From Berkiella_A sp050252335 (GTDB lineage: Bacteria; Pseudomonadota; Gammaproteobacteria; Berkiellales; Berkiellaceae): a stretch of 33,857 bases of DNA. The position numbers and the translations under genes were made by a program. The stretch spans positions 1-33,857 of the forward strand of contig JBFWLB010000030.1 of NCBI GenBank assembly GCA_050252335.1, in the 5' to 3' direction. Of this stretch, positions 8,521 to 15,575 are shown in pieces. Numbering within the stretch: the stretch's first letter is position 1; every line of letters starts with the position of its first letter. Below the pieces are notes generated by a model that was given only the letters and a program-made list of their open reading frames with translations, was not told where the DNA came from and searched no databases.

Positions 8521-9537
8521 TTAAGCAACGTGATTAGCAATATAGCTTTTCTTAGCTTGTGTAATACCTTTTAAACCTTTCCTCCCCTCTTTGCCAAAAT
8601 TCAACAGTAAAATTTCACTCCCCACTGCATGAGAGAAGTTTTTACCTAAATTTTTGACTAATGAGATCCAGTTTTCAGCTTTGAATTGTAAACGAGTCAA
8701 GATAGGTGCTAGATACTCAGGAATAGAACCAGCCTCTTTATCCTCACGAATTATTCTGCCGGTATAGTCCACAAGTTCTAAATAATCAGAAAGCTTAAAA
8801 TCGATCGCATACGAATGATGCTTTGAAATATTCGCAAAAGGCACTAAAGATTTGGGTTGCGTGAGGTTATTGTATACATCTGCCCTTTCACGCTTTTGTT
8901 GTTTAATAGATTTTGATTGATTGATTTTCAACTGCTTTGAAATATGCTGAATACGCTCATAAATAGAAGTAAATTCTGATTCTTCTGGCGTTTTTGTAAT
9001 CCCTGCTCTAACAGGATTCAAATCAACATAAACCATAGCACTTAAGAGTGCGCCTTCATCTAATAAAGCTTGGGATTTAAAGCGCCCTTCCCAGAATCTC
9101 CCTGCTGTATCATCCTCTTCATTCACATCTCGAGCAATACGCTCATTTAAGCAACGCATGAACCAGCTGATGCTTGTTAAGCGTTCTTTCCAAAGTTGAA
9201 TTTTTTGCTTTAAATGCTTATTGTCTTTGGCATCTTTGGGGAAAATAGCTGACCAGCGATGGATGATTTCTTCTTCTGACCAAGTTTCTGCAATATTATT
9301 TTCCACATACAAAACAACATGATAATGATTACTCATGATGGCATAAGCACAGATTTTAATAGCAAAGATATCTGCTAAATATTTTAATCTGTCTACAATC
9401 CATGTTTTACGATGCGAGTAATCTGTTTGCGTTAATTCATCAAAACCACAGAGAAAACTGCGACGTACACAGCGGTTCATAACGTGATAATACGGCGTCG
9501 CATTTAAATCAATTTGTTCCGAGCGGGCTAAAGTCAT
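8521..9537 (-). mobile_element. RAYT-type Y1 (HUH) transposase gene
   Basis: A 338-aa protein of the IS200-like Y1 transposase superfamily. The N-terminal half carries the YYHVMNRCVRRSFLCG segment (16-31) and the metal-binding HUH motif within MSNHYHVVLYV (68-78; His71, His73). The RFWEGRFKSQ and VYVDLNPVRAGI motifs follow and are typical of REP-associated tyrosine transposases rather than classical short IS200 enzymes. The protein is long for a Y1 enzyme because of a C-terminal extension of roughly 140 residues. Such proteins nick and process palindromic REP sequences through a tyrosine-DNA link. GGACAGCC-type repeats lie directly on both sides, as expected for a RAYT and its cognate repeats. 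The reading frame is intact. It is probably domesticated, since RAYTs are usually single-copy. Confidence 0.85.
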
Positions 9538-9604
9538 AGATTAATCAATATCCTTATTACTGGCTTTAATATTAGCGCAAAGATTCTGTGTACTTCAACT
9601 TATC

Positions 9605-9638
9605 TTTGGCTGTCCTGAATAAAAATATTTGGGTGTCC
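9605..9638. repeat. RAYT-flanking repeat, right side
   Basis: TTTGGCTGTCC (9605-9615) and TTTGGGTGTCC (9628-9638) lie in tandem, 23 bp apart. The reverse complement reads GGACACCC...GGACAGCC, the same order as at 2541-2590, so this is the inverted counterpart of the repeat at 8360. Confidence 0.65.
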
Positions 9639-9708
9639 TTTTTGGAAAATCGGCTTAAAACTACCGCTTATCGACTTGTACTTGTCAGCTACATATATAT
9701 TTAGTCAA

Positions 9709-9778
9709 ATAGCCTGGTCATTAGGCTATCTCCACTTCAACCATTCTATATAGCGTTGAATTTTAAGGCTGTTTTAAG
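9709..9778 (+). promoter_or_regulatory. Inverted and direct repeats upstream of ankyrin gene 1
   Basis: A perfect 7-bp hairpin ATAGCCT-ggtcatt-AGGCTAT (9709-9729) is followed by TATATAG and by two direct TTTTAAG words at 9761 and 9772, exactly 11 bp apart and ending 2 bp before the start codon. One-helical-turn spacing is what a response regulator of the PmrA type uses, but the half-sites match the known PmrA consensus only loosely and overlap the ribosome-binding region. No clean sigma-70 promoter was found. Confidence 0.35.
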
Positions 9779-9780
9779 AA

Positions 9781-11730
9781 ATGAATAATAAATCATCAAT
9801 ATTGGCATTTGCAGATATTATCGCGGCGGATACGCTCGCTATTTTTCCACCAATGGAAGACGCTGATATCAAAAAAGCCTCTACAGAAGATACAGCTCAA
9901 GATATCTCTCTTGTTGATGCGCTTAGAGAAATGCAAAATAATCCAACAGGTGCAAATCACTTGCCTTCCCCACTCAAAAGCTCTGGCTTTATACAGCCCA
10001 TTAGAGTTGAGCAAACACCCTTACACGTCGCAGCAACCAAAGGTGATGTCAATGAGATTAAAAGATTATTAAAAGCTGGATGGAATGTTAACCAAGAAGA
10101 TCATCGCAGTGCCATGCCTATTCATATTGCTAGCATGTTTGGCCATCTTGAAGCAGTCCAAGTACTGGTGCAACATGGGGCAGATTTAAAAGATAAAAGT
10201 TATGAGGGTCAAACCGCACTCCATTTAGCTGTGCTAAACTATCATGTTGATGTTGTTAGGCATTTATTAAACGCGGGCGCTAATCCTAAAGATAAAACAT
10301 ATGTGAATCATAGTAACACTTTTGATCAAGCCTTAAAATTACTTGATGGTTTAACAGATGAATTACTCAAATCTCCCAAAAATCCTGAATTACTTGCGCA
10401 GGCAAAGAATATAGTTCACATTATTGATTCACTGTGTCAACACAGCCAAGCGCCATTTCTTGCAACCCATGGTAGCAATGCCAAATCAGCCTCTCTCGTA
10501 CCTATTAGTGTATTATTAGATGTTTTCTCTTCTTATATAGAAGATAATACGCTAAAAACAATGATACTTGATATCGCGCAGAAAATAGCCATTCAAGATA
10601 ACAGTGGCGAAAATTATATTCGCACAAAAACATTTTTAAATACTTTTGCAACCAGTGAAACCTATCTTGTCAAAATACACAAAAATCAAAATACGCTTGT
10701 GGAAACAGATGGATATTATGCAAAATACATCACTAAAACTATGGCTCAAACAGCGCAAGGCTTTTCGGCTTGCTTAGAAGATGCGCAAGCCCAAAAAGTA
10801 TTTGATAAAATTTCTGCTAGCTTAAAGCTCGCTTATGAATATGCACAGAATTTTGCAGATCCTAAAGCGGCCGAGGCTGCTTTGGCACATTATCAAGAAG
10901 GGGAAACCGTTTTATTACCCACTGGCTGGCGTGGTCATAGCGTTGCTACTTTCTTTTCAAAACCACAAGCTACTTTTGCCGTAGCAAATGCAGGCAAACA
11001 TTATTTTGAAGATCCCTTTGGTGTTATTTTTTATAAGCTTTCAGATCCTGAAAAAGTATCTGAAAATCATTTTCATAAGATTTTAGCCAATCAAGAACAA
11101 CTACTATTAGAATTCAAAAGTTTATATGAGCTTGGCATTAATGGGCGATTTGGCTTTATTGAAACCCCCAAGCAAGCACATGGTAATTGCACTCATTATA
11201 GCTTTAAAATTGTCGTTGAAGGGCTGGCAATGATTGAATATCTCAATCTAGGATTGAGTATAGAAGAGGCACAAGCAAAAGCACATCACTATGCAGAGCA
11301 ATTTGAAATCTATCATAACACTTATTTGATAGACGATATGATCACTGAACACTCTCTACTAGACATGAATGCCTACAAAGATATTTACAGCGAGCTATTG
11401 ATACAAGCAAAAGACTCTACTGTTGCAAAGGAAACAAGCGATCATCTAAAAGCAAAAATAATGGATGTTTTTCATGTTGATCTAGAAGCACACAATGCGC
11501 CTTCACAAGATACAAAAATACATCTGGGTGATGTGCTTGAATGGATTGGTGCAAAACTGCCTACTTTTAAAACAGCCGCAGGAAATGCAACAGACAGTCC
11601 ACAAGAAGACAATAGGGATTTATGTTTAGATAACAACTCTTTTACGCCTCATTTTAATGAAATTAATGGCGCGCCTATTGTGCATGCCCTTGATGACATG
11701 CACACGCAACTACAACCTGACCTATTATAA
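9781..11730 (+). CDS. Ankyrin-repeat protein 1 with a possible cysteine-hydrolase domain
   Basis: A 649-aa protein without a signal peptide. Residues about 79-172 form three ankyrin repeats: TPLHVAATKGDVNEIKRLLKAG, a degenerate second one (MPIHIASMFGHLEAVQVLVQHGA) and TALHLAVLNYHVDVVRHLLNAGA. A helical linker follows. From about 375 comes a region with LPTGWRGHSV (His386), a strand pair ending in ANAG (Asn403), and KQAHGNCTHYS (Gln465, Cys470). That order, His-Asn-Gln-Cys with a Gln 5 residues before the Cys, resembles the catalytic set of clan-CE-like cysteine enzymes; this is my reading, not an established family assignment. The C-terminus is acidic and polar. Ankyrin proteins of this build are typical type IV effectors in Legionellales. 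It converges with ppsA, and the two stop codons abut within a shared 6-bp TTATAA. Confidence 0.8.
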   Translation: MNNKSSILAFADIIAADTLAIFPPMEDADIKKASTEDTAQDISLVDALREMQNNPTGANHLPSPLKSSGFIQPIRVEQTPLHVAATKGDVNEIKRLLKAGWNVNQEDHRSAMPIHIASMFGHLEAVQVLVQHGADLKDKSYEGQTALHLAVLNYHVDVVRHLLNAGANPKDKTYVNHSNTFDQALKLLDGLTDELLKSPKNPELLAQAKNIVHIIDSLCQHSQAPFLATHGSNAKSASLVPISVLLDVFSSYIEDNTLKTMILDIAQKIAIQDNSGENYIRTKTFLNTFATSETYLVKIHKNQNTLVETDGYYAKYITKTMAQTAQGFSACLEDAQAQKVFDKISASLKLAYEYAQNFADPKAAEAALAHYQEGETVLLPTGWRGHSVATFFSKPQATFAVANAGKHYFEDPFGVIFYKLSDPEKVSENHFHKILANQEQLLLEFKSLYELGINGRFGFIETPKQAHGNCTHYSFKIVVEGLAMIEYLNLGLSIEEAQAKAHHYAEQFEIYHNTYLIDDMITEHSLLDMNAYKDIYSELLIQAKDSTVAKETSDHLKAKIMDVFHVDLEAHNAPSQDTKIHLGDVLEWIGAKLPTFKTAAGNATDSPQEDNRDLCLDNNSFTPHFNEINGAPIVHALDDMHTQLQPDLL

Positions 11731-14103
11731 TTTTTGCTTAGCTAGAAACAACCACGTCTCTAGTACAGTATCTGGATTCAAGGAAATACTATCTATCCCC
11801 TGCTCCATGAGCCAAAGCGCTAAATCAGGGTGATCAGATGGGCCTTGGCCACAAATGCCAATGTATTTATTGTGCTTTCTGCAGGCCTCTATTGCTTGTT
11901 TCAATAAATATTTAACCGCAGGGTCACGCTCATCAAAGCTGGCTGCTATTAATGCGGAATCTCTATCTAATCCCAGTGTTAATTGAGTCATATCGTTAGA
12001 ACCAATTGAAAAACCATCAAAATATTCTAAATATTGCTCTGCCAAGATAGCATTGGTTGGCAATTCACACATCATAATAATGCGCAAATCATTTTCCCCA
12101 CGCTTCAAGCCATTTTGTGCTAACACATCGATAACGCCCTTTGCTTCTTTAAGTGTGCGCACAAAAGGGATCATCACTTCAACATTTTTAAATCCCATAT
12201 TGTTTCTAACATGGCGTATTGCCTCACACTCCATTGCAAAACAAGCTTTAAAGTTATCTGCAATATATCGAGACGCGCCACGAAATCCTAACATGGGATT
12301 TTCTTCTTTGGGTTCATACTTGTCACCCCCAATCAAATTTGCATATTCATTTGATTTAAAGTCAGAAAATCTAACAATGACTTTTTGAGGTGCAAATGCT
12401 GCCGCTAAAGTAGCAATACCTTCTGCTAATTTTTCAACATAGAAATGTCTTGCGGAAGCATAACCCTTGATGCGATCATCTATTTTTTTCTTCGTTTCTG
12501 AACTCTGTGAATCATATTCTAAACAAGCATTCGGATGAATGCCGATCGTTTGACTGATGATAAACTCAACGCGTGCTAAACCAATGCCAGAATGCGGTAA
12601 AGAGGCAAAATCAAACGCTCTATCTGGGTTTGCCACATTCATCATAATTTTAAAAGGAATCGGTGGCATTTTATCAAGTTCAAGTTTATTGACTTCAAAA
12701 TCTAACTGGCCTTCATAAATATAACCTACATCTCCTTCTGCACAGCTTACGGTAACGCTTGAAAGGTGTTTGATTTTTTCTGTTGCATCATGACAACCTA
12801 CAACCGCAGGAATCCCTAATTCCCTAGCAATAATGGCAGCATGGCAGGTTCGTCCACCACGATTGGTTACAATCGCAGATGCGCGCTTCATAATAGGTTC
12901 CCAGTCTGGATCTGTCATGTCAGTTACAAGCACATCTCCAGGCTGAATTGTATCCATATCATCAAGACTACTCACAACCTTCGCAATGCCTGCACCGATT
13001 TTTTGCCCAATACTTCTACCTTCTACAATCACTTTGGCTCGCTGATTGAGCTGATAACGCTCCATAATTTGAGATTTTCTGCTTTGTACAGTTTCTGGGC
13101 GTGCCTGCAATATAAATAACTCTTCTGTTTCACCATCTTTAGCCCATTCAATGTCCATAGGTCGGCCATAATGCTTTTCAATAATCAGTGCAAGCTTGGC
13201 TAATTCTGTTACTTCTCTCTCATTGAGCGAAAATTGATTTTGTAATGTCAGAGGCACTTCTACTTGTTGAACGCTTTTACCTTGTGAATGTAGATCTTGA
13301 CGCTCTGCGTAAATCATTTTTTGTTGTTTACTACCGATAGATTTACGAATAATTGCAGGCCGATTTGCAAGCAATGTCTGCTTATGAACATAAAATTCGT
13401 CAGGATTCACAGCCCCCTGTACAACCATTTCACCTAAACCATAGGAAGAGGTGATAAAGATTACTTGATCAAAACCGGATTCGGTATCAATGGTAAACAG
13501 CACGCCACTAGAGGCCAAATCACTACGTACCATTCTCTGAATACCTGCAGACAGTGCAACATCATGATGATCAAAGCCATGATGCACTCGATAAGAAATT
13601 GCTCTATCGTTAAACAATGAAGCAAATACCTCTTTCATTGCCACTAAAATATTATCAATGCCCTTTATATTTAAAAATGTTTCTTGCTGTCCTGCAAAAG
13701 AGGCTTCTGGCAAATCTTCTGCTGTTGCAGAAGAACGAACTGCTACCGTGCAAGGCTCACCATTACTGAGTTTTTCATATTCTTTTCTAATTGAATTTTC
13801 TAACTCTGGTTGGAAAGGTGAATCAATAATCCATTTGCGAATCATTTCACCTGTTTGTTTAAGCAAAGCAACATTATCAACATCCAAAGTTTTAAGTGTT
13901 TGCTCAATTTTCTCATCCAAGCCACCTTGGCTTAAAAATTCTCTAAATGCTTCAGCAGTTGTTGCAAATCCAGGTGGCACTTTCACACCAGCTTTTGCAA
14001 GATTGCAGATCATTTCTCCCAGTGATGCGTTTTTACCGCCCACAACAGGGACATCCTTCATACCAAGTTCAGTAAAGGGTATAACATATTTTGAGACAGG
14101 CAT
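11725..14103 (-). CDS. ppsA: Phosphoenolpyruvate synthase
   Basis: Converts pyruvate, ATP and water to PEP, AMP and phosphate, the entry step to gluconeogenesis. I choose the ATG at 14103, preceded by GGAG 7 nt upstream, rather than an upstream start. The product is then 792 aa, exactly the length of E. coli PpsA. The N-terminal ATP-binding domain contains VGGKNASLGEM (21-31) and AVRSSATAEDLPEASFAGQQ (121-140). The phosphohistidine domain GGRTCHAAIIARELG places the catalytic His at 421, with the regulatory Thr at 419. The C-terminal PEP/pyruvate domain carries SIGSNDMTQLTLGLDRD and the catalytic Cys751 in CGQGPSD. All key residues are present. It is divergent from its regulator ppsR. Confidence 0.97.
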   Translation of the reverse strand: MPVSKYVIPFTELGMKDVPVVGGKNASLGEMICNLAKAGVKVPPGFATTAEAFREFLSQGGLDEKIEQTLKTLDVDNVALLKQTGEMIRKWIIDSPFQPELENSIRKEYEKLSNGEPCTVAVRSSATAEDLPEASFAGQQETFLNIKGIDNILVAMKEVFASLFNDRAISYRVHHGFDHHDVALSAGIQRMVRSDLASSGVLFTIDTESGFDQVIFITSSYGLGEMVVQGAVNPDEFYVHKQTLLANRPAIIRKSIGSKQQKMIYAERQDLHSQGKSVQQVEVPLTLQNQFSLNEREVTELAKLALIIEKHYGRPMDIEWAKDGETEELFILQARPETVQSRKSQIMERYQLNQRAKVIVEGRSIGQKIGAGIAKVVSSLDDMDTIQPGDVLVTDMTDPDWEPIMKRASAIVTNRGGRTCHAAIIARELGIPAVVGCHDATEKIKHLSSVTVSCAEGDVGYIYEGQLDFEVNKLELDKMPPIPFKIMMNVANPDRAFDFASLPHSGIGLARVEFIISQTIGIHPNACLEYDSQSSETKKKIDDRIKGYASARHFYVEKLAEGIATLAAAFAPQKVIVRFSDFKSNEYANLIGGDKYEPKEENPMLGFRGASRYIADNFKACFAMECEAIRHVRNNMGFKNVEVMIPFVRTLKEAKGVIDVLAQNGLKRGENDLRIIMMCELPTNAILAEQYLEYFDGFSIGSNDMTQLTLGLDRDSALIAASFDERDPAVKYLLKQAIEACRKHNKYIGICGQGPSDHPDLALWLMEQGIDSISLNPDTVLETWLFLAKQKL

Positions 14104-14161
14104 AACTTCTCCAAAAGGGCATGGTACACTAGGGTAGATCATCTTACATTTGGAGTGCAGA
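14104..14161. promoter_or_regulatory. ppsA-ppsR divergent promoter region
   Basis: Only 58 bp separate the two start codons, so both promoters and both ribosome-binding sites must fit here or reach into the opposite coding region. GGAGAAG precedes ppsA on the minus strand and TTGGAG precedes ppsR on the plus strand. TACACT (14125-14130) is a possible plus-strand -10 box. The tight spacing implies coordinated control. Confidence 0.55.
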
Positions 14162-14983
14162 GTGAAGCGTAGAACAGCGTTTTTTGTCTCAGATAGGACA
14201 GGTATTACTGCAGAGACCCTTGGATTAAGCTTAATTTCCCAATTTGAAGAGGTTCATTTTACGCAAGTTACCTTACCATTTGTGGATTCAAAAGACAAAG
14301 CGCAAGAAGCAACCAAACGCATCAATCAAGCTTTTGAAGTAGATGGTGCAAGACCTTTGATCTTTGCAACTATCATTAAGCAAGATATTCGTGAAATTTT
14401 AGAACAATCTCACGCCTTTTATATAGACTATTTCAATACCTTTATAGGCCAACTTGAGCACGAATTAGAAACACCTTCAACCAAAGCCATTGGCCGTATT
14501 CATGGTATGCGAAATACAAATATATACAATTCTAGGATAGATGCAGTCAATTTTGCACTCAATTTCGATGATGGTGCAAAAACATCTAATTATGAAACGG
14601 CAGAAATTATTTTATTAGGTGTATCCCGCTCTGGAAAAACACCCACTTGCTTGTATTTAGCAATGCAATTTGGGATCCATGCTGCCAATTATCCTATTAC
14701 TGAAGAAGATTTAGATAATGATGGGCTACCTAAATTTCTCATCCCTCATCGCCACAAGCTCTTTGGTTTAACCATTGAACCAGAACGATTACAAACGATA
14801 CGCCAAGGCCGGCGCCCTAATAGCCGATATTCTGATCTAGAACAATGTAAACGGGAAGTAAAAGCCGTTATGAAATTATTTCATCAAGAAAATATTCCCT
14901 ATCTAAACTCAACAAATGTATCCATTGAAGAGCTATCCACAAAAATTCTTGTGATTTCGGGGATAGAAAGAAAAATACGTTAA
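14162..14983 (+). CDS. ppsR: PEP synthase regulatory protein (kinase/pyrophosphorylase, DUF299)
   Basis: A bifunctional regulator that inactivates PpsA by ADP-dependent phosphorylation of a threonine next to the catalytic histidine and reactivates it by Pi-dependent removal of that phosphate. I start it at GTG 14162, because GGAG lies 6 nt upstream; a TTG at 14150 would have no such site. The product is 273 aa (E. coli PpsR is 277). N-terminal FFVSDRTGITAETLG (7-21) and the nucleotide-binding P-loop GVSRSGKTP (153-161) are diagnostic. The downstream YPITEEDLD and LFGLTIEPERLQTIRQ segments are also conserved. Adjacent and divergent to ppsA, whose target Thr419 is intact. Confidence 0.96.
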   Translation: MKRRTAFFVSDRTGITAETLGLSLISQFEEVHFTQVTLPFVDSKDKAQEATKRINQAFEVDGARPLIFATIIKQDIREILEQSHAFYIDYFNTFIGQLEHELETPSTKAIGRIHGMRNTNIYNSRIDAVNFALNFDDGAKTSNYETAEIILLGVSRSGKTPTCLYLAMQFGIHAANYPITEEDLDNDGLPKFLIPHRHKLFGLTIEPERLQTIRQGRRPNSRYSDLEQCKREVKAVMKLFHQENIPYLNSTNVSIEELSTKILVISGIERKIR

Positions 14984-15016
14984 TTTGAGTATATACATGT
15001 TTCAATGCTAAATATT

Positions 15017-15045
15017 TTGACAATTTAAAATGATGAAATGATAAT
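15017..15045 (+). promoter_or_regulatory. Near-consensus sigma-70 promoter for the double-glycine peptide gene
   Basis: TTGACA (15017-15022), a 17-bp spacer and GATAAT (15040-15045), five of six matches to TATAAT. A second TTGACAAT copy lies at 15055-15062, 38 bp downstream, with only a weak -10 (TTTTAT) behind it. It is the best promoter match I noticed in the window. Confidence 0.7.
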
Positions 15046-15102
15046 TCAAACGACTTGACAATCTTATAGTTATCTAGCTTTTATCTTTATTTGGAGTTGC
15101 AG

Positions 15103-15318
15103 ATGAGAAGTTTATCAAACCACGAAATTCAATTTGTTTCAGGTGGCACACAAACCGTTGTAGAAACTGAAATCATCATTTACCAGCCCAGCCCCTTGGT
15201 TGTTTTCGTTAGAGAATTTGCCTATCTTGTGATGCAAATTGGGCTCAATTTATTGATTGATATTCTCTTGTATAGTGGCGATGAACATGTCTATATAGAT
15301 GAGTATTATTATTACTAA
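15103..15318 (+). CDS. Orphan double-glycine-leader peptide (class II microcin-like)
   Basis: A 71-aa peptide starting at ATG 15103, with GGAG 6 nt upstream (an in-frame TTG at 15091 would overlap that site). The leader MRSLSNHEIQFVSGG (1-15) matches the double-glycine pattern of class II microcins and bacteriocins (M-R-x-L-x3-E-I-x2-V-S-G-G), which is cut after GG by a peptidase-containing ABC exporter (PCAT). The 56-residue core has no cysteine, contains a hydrophobic segment (about 32-58) able to span a membrane, and ends in an acidic tail with four tyrosines. No exporter, immunity protein or modifying enzyme is found within the window, so it would use transport encoded elsewhere. It could act as a toxin, a signal or a host-directed peptide. 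A near-perfect promoter precedes it and a repeat element follows. Confidence 0.72.
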   Translation: MRSLSNHEIQFVSGGTQTVVETEIIIYQPSPLVVFVREFAYLVMQIGLNLLIDILLYSGDEHVYIDEYYYY

Positions 15319-15343
15319 AATACTGTAAGGTTAATTTCTGATA

Positions 15344-15539
15344 TTCGCAAAGCGAATAAAAGATCCCACTTTTTAAACTGAGGTATCCCCACGAAGCTTC
15401 GTTATTGCGAGCGCAAGTACACAAGGGATATTTATGCTGGGAAGTTAAAGCCAAGCAGCTCAATCCCTCTGCTCGTACAGCTAGGCTGAACGAGCGTCTC
15501 CCTTTACAAAGTGAGAAAATGTTCGCTTTGCGAACGAAG
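15344..15539. repeat. MITE-like structured intergenic element, copy B
   Basis: Lies between the double-glycine peptide gene and the 3' end of prpD. The ends TTCGC-aaa-GCGAA and GTTCGC-ttt-GCGAAC are themselves palindromic and inverted to each other. The inner arms read TCCCACTTTTTAAACTGAGG and CGTCTCCCTTTACAAAGTGAG. The internal hairpin GCTCGT-a-CAGC-tag-GCTG-a-ACGAGC (15471-15495) occupies the same place as different-sequence hairpins in the other copies. A 64-codon ORF that crosses it looks accidental. Confidence 0.8.
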
Positions 15540-15575
15540 AAAAAACCAGCTTTAGAATTTAATGTATCGCACTCA

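Noticed and set aside
13658..14137. 159-codon ORF antisense to ppsA
   Set aside because: It lies entirely opposite the conserved N-terminal ATP-binding domain of PpsA; a mirror of real coding sequence.
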